A stretch of DNA of 14,990 bases, taken from the NCBI GenBank assembly GCA_018969935.1, contig JAGWXJ010000036.1:1-14990 (forward strand), read 5' to 3'. Source of the DNA: Alphaproteobacteria bacterium. Its GTDB lineage: Bacteria > Pseudomonadota > Alphaproteobacteria > Micavibrionales > UBA1664. This document shows, piece by piece, positions 1 through 6,358 of this stretch (within the stretch, counting starts at the first letter, position 1; the number at the start of each line of letters is the position of its first letter). Position numbers and translations under genes: made by a program. The notes beneath the pieces are model-generated. The model did no database searches. It was not told the origin of the DNA and worked only from the letters and a program-made list of their open reading frames with translations.

Positions 1-615
1 GGCGGCCGCGTGCTGTTCGTCGGCACCAAGCGCCAGGCACAGGAAAAAGTAGCCGAAGCTGCAAAAAAATGCGGCCAGTACTACGTGAACCACCGCTGGC
101 TCGGCGGCATGCTGACCAACTGGAAAACGATTTCCACCGCCATCGCCCGCCTTCGTGAACTCGACAGCTTCCTGTCGGCAGGCGCACAAGGCCTCACCAA
201 GAAAGAAGCCCTTGACCGCAGCCGCGAGAAAGAGCGCCTTGAACTGGTTATCGGCGGTATCAAGGATATGGCCGGCCAACCGGACATCATCTTCATCATC
301 GATACGCTGAAAGAAGACATCGCCATCAAGGAAGCCAACACGCTTGGTATCCCTGTTGTTGCCGTTTGCGATTCCAACTCGAACCCTGACGGCGTTACGT
401 TCCCGATCCCCGGCAACGACGACGCTCTGCGCGCTATCGAGCTGTACTGCGAACTCGTATCGGCTGCCGTTCTTGACGGTATTCAGGCCGAGATGACCAA
501 ATCGGGCGTCGATATCGGCGCTGCCGTTGACGTGAAAGTCGAACTGCCGAGCAACCCTGCCGCCGAAAAGGCCGAGGAAGCAGCCGGCAAAAAGAAAAAA
601 GCCGCCAACGCTTAA
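1..615 (+). CDS. rpsB: 30S ribosomal protein S2 (5'-truncated by window edge)
   Basis: Component of the small ribosomal subunit; it binds late in assembly near the head/body junction and is needed for S1 binding (family knowledge). The reading frame is open from base 1 to the TAA at 613-615, giving 204 visible residues. By recalled comparison with E. coli S2, about 60 N-terminal residues lie before the window. Recognisable S2 blocks are the N-terminal VLFVGTKRQA, NHRWLGGMLTNWKT, GGIKDM, the IAIKEANTLGIP segment and the SNPDGVTFPIPGNDDA segment. The C-terminus carries an Ala/Lys/Glu-rich tail ending KKKKAANA, probably disordered, of a kind seen in alphaproteobacterial S2. The GTG at position 10 is an internal Val codon, not the start. 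tsf follows after 63 bases, the usual rpsB-tsf pair. Identification is secure. Confidence 0.97.
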   Translation, partial: GGRVLFVGTKRQAQEKVAEAAKKCGQYYVNHRWLGGMLTNWKTISTAIARLRELDSFLSAGAQGLTKKEALDRSREKERLELVIGGIKDMAGQPDIIFIIDTLKEDIAIKEANTLGIPVVAVCDSNSNPDGVTFPIPGNDDALRAIELYCELVSAAVLDGIQAEMTKSGVDIGAAVDVKVELPSNPAAEKAEEAAGKKKKAANA

Positions 616-623
616 TGTTTCCT

Positions 624-650
624 AGGGCGCGGCAAAAACCGCGCCCTTTT
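624..650 (+). terminator. Hairpin with T-tract between rpsB and tsf (attenuator-like)
   Basis: A perfect 8-bp GC-only stem, GGGCGCGG (625-632) with CCGCGCCC (639-646), extended by an A-T pair (624/647), closes a 6-base loop CAAAAA. It is followed by TTTTCCCC. This has the form of a Rho-independent terminator with a short U-run. tsf begins only 28 bases later with no evident promoter between, so partial read-through is the likely design, lowering tsf relative to rpsB. Hairpin and T-run are seen; partial termination is inferred. Confidence 0.75.
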
Positions 651-678
651 CCCCTTACCTAAGTCCAAGAGAGAGAAC

Positions 679-1605
679 ATGACCCAAGTTACAGCCGCAA
701 TGATCAAAGACCTACGCGAATCCTCGGGCGCAGGCATGCTTGATTGCAAGAAAGCCCTTGAAGAGAACCAAGGCAACATGGAAGCCGCCATCGACTGGCT
801 GCGCAAGAAAGGCCTCTCCAAAGCCGCTAAAAAATCCGGCCGTACGACGGCTGAGGGCCTTGTGGCTATCGCTGCCAACGCTACCGAAACGCGTGCGGTG
901 TGCGTCGAAGTCAACTCCGAAACCGATTTCGTTGCCCGTAACGAGCAATTCCAGAACTTCGTACGCGATGTCGCGCAAATTGCCGCCAAAGGCCCCAACA
1001 CTGTTGAACAACTGGCAGGCACCCAAATGGGCGCCAAGAACGTTGCCGACACGCTGACCGAGATGATTGCCACCATCGGCGAGAACATGACCCTGCGCCG
1101 CATGGCTGCGCTGGAAGTCAGCCAAGGCCTTGTTGCCACGTACATGCACAACGCCGTACTGCCGAGCCTTGGCAAAATCGGTGTGCTGGTTGCGCTTGAA
1201 TCTTCGGCCCCTGCGGACAAGCTGCGCGAAACGGGCAAGAAAATCGCGATGCACATTGCTGCCGCTAAGCCCGAGTTTCTTGATATCGCATCGGTTGATA
1301 CGGCCGCGCTTGAACGCGAGCGCAGCGTACTGGCCGACCAAGCCCGTGCTTCCGGCAAGCCTGAAGATGTTATCCAGAAAATGGTTGATGGCCGTATCCG
1401 CAAGTACTACGAGGAAGTTGTGCTGCTCGAGCAAGTGTTCGTGATGGACGGCGAGAGCAAGATTTCCAAGGTTGTTGCTGATGCTTCCAAAGAAGCCGGT
1501 GCGCCTGTTGCCCTTAAAGGCTTTGTGCGCTTTGCCCTTGGTGAAGGCGTGCAGAAGGAAGAAACCGACTTTGCCGCCGAAGTTGCCAAGGCAGCCAACG
1601 GCTAA
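679..1605 (+). CDS. tsf: Elongation factor Ts
   Basis: Guanine nucleotide exchange factor that releases GDP from EF-Tu during translation elongation in the cytoplasm. The 308-residue protein has the N-terminal UBA-like EF-Tu-binding module (about residues 1-55) with family signature 1, LRESSGAGMLDCKKAL. Signature 2, EVNSETDFVARN, carries the TDFVARN core that contacts the EF-Tu G domain. The remainder is the duplicated core domain with the coiled-coil/dimerisation segment. The ATG at 679 is preceded by the purine-rich GAGAGA (670-675 region) at workable distance, and translation from it begins at the conserved N-terminus. It lies 63 bases after rpsB beyond a hairpin, and a strong terminator ends the unit 24 bases downstream. 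Length and motifs are ordinary for the family. Confidence 0.97.
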   Translation: MTQVTAAMIKDLRESSGAGMLDCKKALEENQGNMEAAIDWLRKKGLSKAAKKSGRTTAEGLVAIAANATETRAVCVEVNSETDFVARNEQFQNFVRDVAQIAAKGPNTVEQLAGTQMGAKNVADTLTEMIATIGENMTLRRMAALEVSQGLVATYMHNAVLPSLGKIGVLVALESSAPADKLRETGKKIAMHIAAAKPEFLDIASVDTAALERERSVLADQARASGKPEDVIQKMVDGRIRKYYEEVVLLEQVFVMDGESKISKVVADASKEAGAPVALKGFVRFALGEGVQKEETDFAAEVAKAANG

Positions 1606-1628
1606 TTTTGTAAGGAATTAATAGAGGG

Positions 1629-1661
1629 CAAAACCCGCTGTTATGGCGGGTTTTGTTTTTT
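1629..1661 (+). terminator. Intrinsic terminator after tsf
   Basis: A perfect 10-bp inverted repeat, CAAAACCCGC (1629-1638) with GCGGGTTTTG (1646-1655), encloses the 7-base loop TGTTATG. A run of six T follows (1656-1661). It is a textbook Rho-independent terminator for the rpsB-tsf unit. The next gene's ribosome binding site, GAGGG (1662-1666), begins immediately after the T-run. Confidence 0.9.
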
Positions 1662-1672
1662 GAGGGTTAGAC

Positions 1673-2038
1673 ATGACTATTGAATATACGCGGCTTATCG
1701 TGCGCGATTTGCGCGTATCCATGCCCATCGGCATTTACGAGCAGGACAAGAAAGAAACTTGCGCGCTTATCATCAATCTCACTGCCGATGTGCAGTTGCC
1801 TGAAAACTGGGTGGCTGACCGTTACGAGAATGTGGTCTGTTATGCCCGCTTACGCCAGATGGTGCTGGATGTTACGGGGCAGGGGCACCTGAACCTTGTT
1901 GAAACGCTGGCTGAAACGATTGCCGCGCGCTGCTTTGAGTGGCCCCAAGTGAGCGCCGTAACCGTGCGGGTCGAGAAGGCCAGTATTTTTCCTGACTGCA
2001 TACCAGGCGTTGAGATTGCGCGCGTGCGCCCTCGTTAA
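1673..2038 (+). CDS. folB: Dihydroneopterin aldolase family protein (FolB-like)
   Basis: Probable folate-pathway enzyme that cleaves 7,8-dihydroneopterin to 6-hydroxymethyl-7,8-dihydropterin and glycolaldehyde. The 121-residue length matches one FolB (tunnelling-fold) subunit. Family landmarks are MPIGIYEQD near residues 17-25, the Tyr in VVCYARL (Y57), the substrate-anchoring HLNLVETLAETIA block (about 72-84; Glu77) and the Lys in VEKASIFPD (K102). The position usually occupied by a catalytic Glu near residue 25 reads Asp in my by-eye alignment, so activity should not be assumed. The ATG at 1673 has GAGGG six bases upstream. The gene sits directly behind the tsf terminator and its TAA interlocks with the stop codon of the opposing kinase gene. 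Other members of the same fold (FolX-type epimerase) are an alternative. Confidence 0.83.
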   Translation: MTIEYTRLIVRDLRVSMPIGIYEQDKKETCALIINLTADVQLPENWVADRYENVVCYARLRQMVLDVTGQGHLNLVETLAETIAARCFEWPQVSAVTVRVEKASIFPDCIPGVEIARVRPR

Positions 2039-4524
2039 TCCTTGGGTGGCGGTGTCAGCCATTTTCTTAGCAAATCATCGATCTGGGCTGCCTTGAACGG
2101 TTTGTTCAGGTAGTCATTCATGCCGGATTCAAAGCATTTTTCGGCATCGCCTGTCATGGCGTCGGCTGTCAGTGCCACAATCACGGGGCGCTGGCTGTAA
2201 TTGCTTTTTGCACGTATGCGGCGCGTAGCTTCATAGCCATCCATGATGGGCATCTGGCAATCCATGAAAATGAGGTCGAAATCGGTTTTCTGGGTGGCCT
2301 TTACGGCTTCACTGCCGTTTGCTGCAAAGTCGATGAATACGCCGTATTCGCTCAGAACTTTTTTCATGATGATCTGGTTGACCTTGAGGTCATCAACAAC
2401 AAGGATTTTCTTATCCTCGAAGCGGACGTGCGTATCGTCCTGCATCATGTCGCCGCTGTTGGAGCGGAGCCCCCTGTCCAACAGGGCACGGGTGATGAAG
2501 ATATCTTTTTGCCTGTTGTTTAGCTGGGCATCCTTCAGGATACGGAGTGTTGCAAAGACGTGGTGCGGCGCTAGCGGTTTTATAAGGTAACCGTTGGTTT
2601 CCTCATGGTTTACGCTTGATGTAGCGAGGTTCGAGCCAAGCTCGCCCGTCATGATGATCATTGTATCGGGATGGAGTTTGAATGGCAGAAACCCGCGGAT
2701 GTTGTTGCGGTAGGCATCCGGTATGATTTTGTAGTTCATGAAGAGGACGTCGTAATATTCCTCCGCCTTTTTTGTTTCTTCGTGGAACAGTTTATGGACA
2801 GCCGCCAACATGAAGGGCTTGGTTGTTTGCTTTGCGAGTATTTTGCCCAGATTGGCGCGCAACATCTTATTTGGTTCCACGACCATGATTTTCATGTCCG
2901 AGGTGTCGACATTGGGGAGGCGATCACTATTGCGTGACGCCAATTCAAGCGGGATGGTAAATGAGAAATTAGACCCCTTGTTTTCATTGCTGTTGAGGCT
3001 GATTTCACCGCCCATGCTTTCGACAAGGGCGCGGCATATTGTCAGGCCCAAACCGGTACCGCCAAAGCGGCGTGTTGTTGATTCCTCGGCTTGAGAGAAT
3101 TTTTCAAATATGTAGGCCTGTTTTTCCTCAGGGATACCGATGCCCGTATCGATCACCTCGAATACCAGCTTTTCGCCTGCTTCCTGTACCCGTTTATGGA
3201 TGCGTATAAGCACATAGCCACTGAGCGTGAATTTAATAGCGTTTGTAAGCAGATTGAGTATGACCTGCCTTAGGTGTGCGGCATCACCTAAAATGCTGTC
3301 CGGTGTATCGGGCTCGATATCGATGATGATGTCGAGATTTTTTTCGTTGGCCTTGAGTGCGACTACATCGACTACATCAGATATCAGGTAGTAGAGGTTG
3401 AAGGGGATTTTTTCGATTGAGAGTTTACCAGCCTCGATTTTCGAGATATCGAGGATGTTGTTGATAATGGACAGCAGGCTTTCAGATGATTTTTGGATGA
3501 TTTGGGCCCAGCTACGTTGCTCGCTAGTCAGGCCTGTTTTGTTAAGTAACTCGCTTGCGGCCATGATCCCGTTCATGGGCGAGCGGATTTCGTGGCTCAT
3601 GTTTGCCAAGAAGTCGCTTTTTGCGTCGCTTGCCATTTCGGCCTGCATTTTTGCGGTATGGAGTTCCTTTGTCAGGCGGTTGGCGTTCTCGCGCTGTTTG
3701 ATGATGATGCCCATATACAGCGCGATAATGACTGATGTCAGCAAGACAAGGGCGGCAGGGATATAATCGAAAAACGAGTAGTAAAATACTCTGCCTGTTG
3801 ACTGGAACTGGATGCCCCAATTGATGCCATTGATAGTGATGTTTTTTATGAGTGTAACGCGGCCGCGCCTGTCGTCATCAAATGTATCTCCAATTCCGTT
3901 GACGTTGGCGTAATAGCCTTTTTCATGTGCAATGTTGAAAAAGTTCTTGAGTGCTGCCTTCAGATTGGCGAGGCCAATGATGTAGCCATCGATATTTTCG
4001 TTCCTGATGTTTTTTATATCGCGTTCGTAGCTGATAATTGCCGTTAGGTTGGATTTGTGGCTGAGGCTGGAAATATTGTTAAAGGGCACTAAAATCGATT
4101 GCTCGGCAACACTGAAATCGGCCATTGCCGGCAAGACGAGTTCAATGGTTGTTTCAGGCAGATTGCCTTCCTCGTTGAAGGCGTAGTGGCGAAACTCATC
4201 CAAATGATAAATTTCCTCTTTTGGCAAAAAGTACATGCCCACCAGGCCCGGACTGTTGGCGGCCATGCCTTTTGAAAAGTGCTGAAAGTCATCGCTGGAT
4301 ACGTAGGAAGACGAGTGATAAAAATTCTGGATATCCTTGACGCTGCGCGAGAGGGATATAATGGAAGCCTCGGCTATTTTACTTAACAGTGCGGTTTCGC
4401 TCTGCATTTTAGAAAATAACTGATTGCGAATGATATTGGTCAAGGCAACGGATGATAGAAGGCCGCACAATAGAACCAGAACACAAGGAAGTACCAAGCT
4501 AGCCTTTTGTATATTACGTTTCAT
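2035..4524 (-). CDS. Membrane hybrid histidine kinase: CHASE-like sensor, HisKA, HATPase, degenerate receiver, receiver
   Basis: Predicted inner-membrane sensor kinase of 829 residues. Order: TM1 (about 9-30); extracytoplasmic sensor (about 31-252) resembling CHASE domains, e.g. VSSDDFQHFSKG followed by SPGLVGMYFLP; TM2 (about 254-276); short coiled linker without a clear HAMP; HisKA with phosphoacceptor His311 in FLANMSHEIRSPMNGI; HATPase_c with N-box Asn428 (LLTNAIKF), G1 DTGIGIP (459-465), F-box FEKFSQ and G2 GGTGLGL (488-494). The first receiver (about 544-665) looks inactive: VVEPN replaces the acidic pair and Asn597 stands at the phosphoacceptor position, though KP (649-650) remains. 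The second receiver (about 706-822) is intact: Asp711/712, Asp755, Thr786, Lys808. There is no Hpt domain, consistent with the divergent stand-alone Hpt gene at 5152. Start ATG 4522-4524 leads straight into TM1; the ribosome binding site is weak (CTAAGG about 10 bases upstream). A hand count of one 60-base stretch gives 43% G+C. Ligand unknown. Confidence 0.93.
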   Translation of the reverse strand: MKRNIQKASLVLPCVLVLLCGLLSSVALTNIIRNQLFSKMQSETALLSKIAEASIISLSRSVKDIQNFYHSSSYVSSDDFQHFSKGMAANSPGLVGMYFLPKEEIYHLDEFRHYAFNEEGNLPETTIELVLPAMADFSVAEQSILVPFNNISSLSHKSNLTAIISYERDIKNIRNENIDGYIIGLANLKAALKNFFNIAHEKGYYANVNGIGDTFDDDRRGRVTLIKNITINGINWGIQFQSTGRVFYYSFFDYIPAALVLLTSVIIALYMGIIIKQRENANRLTKELHTAKMQAEMASDAKSDFLANMSHEIRSPMNGIMAASELLNKTGLTSEQRSWAQIIQKSSESLLSIINNILDISKIEAGKLSIEKIPFNLYYLISDVVDVVALKANEKNLDIIIDIEPDTPDSILGDAAHLRQVILNLLTNAIKFTLSGYVLIRIHKRVQEAGEKLVFEVIDTGIGIPEEKQAYIFEKFSQAEESTTRRFGGTGLGLTICRALVESMGGEISLNSNENKGSNFSFTIPLELASRNSDRLPNVDTSDMKIMVVEPNKMLRANLGKILAKQTTKPFMLAAVHKLFHEETKKAEEYYDVLFMNYKIIPDAYRNNIRGFLPFKLHPDTMIIMTGELGSNLATSSVNHEETNGYLIKPLAPHHVFATLRILKDAQLNNRQKDIFITRALLDRGLRSNSGDMMQDDTHVRFEDKKILVVDDLKVNQIIMKKVLSEYGVFIDFAANGSEAVKATQKTDFDLIFMDCQMPIMDGYEATRRIRAKSNYSQRPVIVALTADAMTGDAEKCFESGMNDYLNKPFKAAQIDDLLRKWLTPPPKD

Positions 4525-4651
4525 TCAGAGTTTGCCTTAGTTGAGAAAATATCAATCTACATAAACCGCTTTCATAATTCAATCACTGCTAGTAATATTC
4601 ACGCTACGTCAGTTCAAAATAATTTTAGTTATTTCACTCTAGAATTGTACG
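4525..4651. promoter_or_regulatory. AT-rich divergent promoter region between kinase and response regulator genes
   Basis: This 127-base gap separates two genes that start away from each other, so it must carry promoters for both unless they are read from afar. Bases 4561-4620 count to 33% G+C. For the kinase, a candidate minus-strand promoter is TTGAAT (complement of 4577-4582), a 17-base spacer, then TAGATT (complement of 4554-4559); each hexamer matches the sigma-70 consensus at 4 of 6. For the regulator, TAGAAT (4640-4645) is a 5-of-6 match to -10 but has no good -35. No clear operator repeat was found. The region's role is near certain; the boxes are tentative. Confidence 0.6.
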
Positions 4652-5155
4652 ATGACATCAGACGATACTCCTGCCAAACCTGCCTGTACTGACGATTTGC
4701 CGGATATCACGCCGAAGCAACTTCTTGTTATGGAGAAGCTCGAGCGTACGAAACACGTCAGGAAGCGCCCCGTTATTCTTGTCGTCGAGGATCAGGCATT
4801 CTCCCGCAAATTGCTATTCAATATGTTGATCGGTATTTCCGAAACCTATCTGGCGGCCGATGCCCATGAAGGCTGGCAGTGCTATCTGGATAATTACCCC
4901 GATATTGTATTTCTGGACATAGAGCTGAACGGCCTTGATGGCCATGCGCTAGCCAAGCGCATCAAGCGTACTGCGCCAGATACGTTCATTGCGATGGTGA
5001 CGGGCAATAATTCCATTGATGATATCAATGCAGCCAAAAGCAACCGCGTTGATGGTTACATTGTTAAGCCGTACAGTAAGCAGAAGATATTGCAGTGCAT
5101 CGAGAAATATCAGGCCATCAAGAAGGCCATCTATTCATCCGGAGGTAAAAAATGA
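4652..5155 (+). CDS. Single-domain response regulator (receiver only)
   Basis: A 167-residue CheY-like receiver with no DNA-binding or enzymatic output domain, presumably a phosphorelay intermediate or a protein that acts by binding a partner. An N-terminal segment of about 38 residues (first part Asp/Pro-rich, then Lys/Arg-rich) precedes the receiver. Landmarks: acidic pair Glu46-Asp47 in ILVVEDQAF, phosphoacceptor Asp89 in IVFLDIELNGLDG, switch Thr117 in MVTGNN, and Lys139 in GYIVKP. The ATG at 4652 has no Shine-Dalgarno sequence. A TAGAAT hexamer ends six bases before it, so the mRNA may be leaderless; a start at Met27 (4730) would keep the whole receiver and is an alternative. The 3' end overlaps the Hpt gene by 4 bases (ATGA). 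The divergent hybrid kinase is the obvious partner by position. Target unknown. Confidence 0.88.
   Translation: MTSDDTPAKPACTDDLPDITPKQLLVMEKLERTKHVRKRPVILVVEDQAFSRKLLFNMLIGISETYLAADAHEGWQCYLDNYPDIVFLDIELNGLDGHALAKRIKRTAPDTFIAMVTGNNSIDDINAAKSNRVDGYIVKPYSKQKILQCIEKYQAIKKAIYSSGGKK
5141..5146 (+). promoter_or_regulatory. Strong ribosome binding site for the Hpt gene
   Basis: GGAGGT lies five bases before ATG 5152, inside the last codons of the response regulator gene. It contrasts with the absent site before the regulator itself and supports a small overlapping gene translated efficiently on its own. Confidence 0.8.
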
Positions 5156-5496
5156 CCGGTAAATCGGTTGATTTGACCAATCTCAGAGAAATGATCGGTG
5201 ACGACAGGGAGGCCGAGAACCAGCTTTTCGAGGCGTTCTTTGAAGGTGCGGAAGGCTGCCTTGACGGGATGACGCAAGGGCTGGATACCGAAGATAACGA
5301 GCTCTGGCGCAAAAGTGCCCATTCTTTCAAAGGGATCAGTCGTAATCTTGGGGCCTATATCCTTGGGGATTTGTGCCTTGCCGCGCAGGAAAACTTTACC
5401 TGCAATAGCGAGCAGAAGAAGAAGCTGCTTAAAACCATCCGTGACGAGTACGCAAATGTCGAAAGTTACCTCAAGGGCTTGATGGAGCCACAATAA
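5152..5496 (+). CDS. Stand-alone histidine phosphotransfer (Hpt) protein
   Basis: A 114-residue, mostly helical protein with the Hpt signature around His57: SAHSFKGISRNLGA, matching HxxKGxxxxxG (His57, Lys60, Gly61). Hpt proteins carry a phosphoryl group between a hybrid kinase receiver and a response regulator without catalysis of their own. The neighbouring hybrid kinase lacks an Hpt domain and the neighbouring regulator is a bare receiver, so the expected relay is His311 to Asp755 (kinase), to His57 (this protein), to Asp89 (regulator). That route is inferred from context. The start overlaps the regulator's stop (ATGA) and has a strong GGAGGT site. I see no terminator in the 88 bases to pyrH, so transcription may continue into the downstream operon. 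Confidence 0.9.
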   Translation: MTGKSVDLTNLREMIGDDREAENQLFEAFFEGAEGCLDGMTQGLDTEDNELWRKSAHSFKGISRNLGAYILGDLCLAAQENFTCNSEQKKKLLKTIRDEYANVESYLKGLMEPQ

Positions 5497-5584
5497 ATCA
5501 TTTTTGTCGGTATGTGTGGCCGTATAGTTGCATCCCGCCTTGCAGGCTGGTAAACCTTTGCAGATTCAAACATATAGGTTTTCC

Positions 5585-6343
5585 ATGGCCGAAGCCGCGA
5601 AAGTGACAAACATGCCTGCTGCCCAATCCAAAGCCCTGCCGTTCAAGCGCGTCCTTCTGAAAATGTCGGGCGAGGTGCTGATGGGCAACAAGGAATTCGG
5701 GATCGACCCCTCCGTCGTTGCCCGTGTGGCAAGTGACGTAAAAGAAGCCATTGGCATGGGGATCGAGGTTTGTATTGTGGTTGGCGCGGGGAATATCTTC
5801 CGTGGCGTATCCGGTGCCAGCCAGGGGATGGACCGCACGACGGCCGATTACATGGGCATGCTTGGCATTTGCATCAATGCGCTTGCGCTGCAAAACGCAC
5901 TTGAAAACCTTGGTGTTGCCACGCGCGTGCAATCGGCCATCCGCATGGATGCGATTTGCGAGCCGTACATTCGCCGCAAGGCCATGCGCCACATGGAAAA
6001 GGGGCGCGTTGTTATCTTTGCAGCCGGTACGGGTAACCCGTATTTCACGACAGACACCACAGGCGCATTGCGCGCATCGGAAATGGATTGCGATGCCATT
6101 TTCAAAGGCACCAAGGTTGACGGCGTTTACACGGCGGACCCCTTCAAAGACCCTAGCGCCACGCATTTTGACAAAATTTCCTACATGGACGTGCTGACCA
6201 AGGACCTCAAGGTCATGGATGCGACGGCCATCAGCCTTGCCCGCGAGAACAAGGTACCTATCGTTATTTTCAACATCCGTGAAACGGGCAATTTTGCCAA
6301 AGTCCTCAAGGGCGAAGGCAAGTGCACCGTCGTTTCCAATTAA
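5585..6343 (+). CDS. pyrH: Uridylate (UMP) kinase
   Basis: Bacterial hexameric UMP kinase of the amino acid kinase fold; it phosphorylates UMP to UDP with ATP in pyrimidine nucleotide synthesis. From the chosen start the protein is 252 residues. Visible motifs: KRVLLKMSGEVLMG (phosphate-binding Lys and SGE, about 21-34), VVGAGNIFRG (66-73), DRTTADYMGMLG (83-94), the AAGTGNPYFTTD segment (147-157) and TKVDGVYTADP (176-186). I chose ATG 5585 because TAGG lies six bases upstream; the next ATG (5612) lacks such a site, and an upstream in-frame ATG (5528) has neither a ribosome binding site nor family-like sequence after it. The first 17 or so residues are a variable extension. First gene of the long envelope/translation run; frr follows 15 bases after the stop. 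Confidence 0.95.
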   Translation: MAEAAKVTNMPAAQSKALPFKRVLLKMSGEVLMGNKEFGIDPSVVARVASDVKEAIGMGIEVCIVVGAGNIFRGVSGASQGMDRTTADYMGMLGICINALALQNALENLGVATRVQSAIRMDAICEPYIRRKAMRHMEKGRVVIFAAGTGNPYFTTDTTGALRASEMDCDAIFKGTKVDGVYTADPFKDPSATHFDKISYMDVLTKDLKVMDATAISLARENKVPIVIFNIRETGNFAKVLKGEGKCTVVSN

Positions 6344-6358
6344 CAGGAGTGATTGACC

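Noticed and set aside
612..1403. Minus-strand open frame (263 codons) opposite tsf
   Set aside because: Ser/Arg/Ala-rich translation with no recognisable fold, opposite an unambiguous EF-Ts gene.
2020..2060. Possible bidirectional terminator between folB and the kinase gene
   Set aside because: Only short imperfect GCCC/GGGT pairing with no T-run on either strand.
5528..5584. Upstream ATG extension of pyrH
   Set aside because: No ribosome binding site before 5528 and the added residues do not look like UMP kinase; ATG 5585 has TAGG at good spacing.
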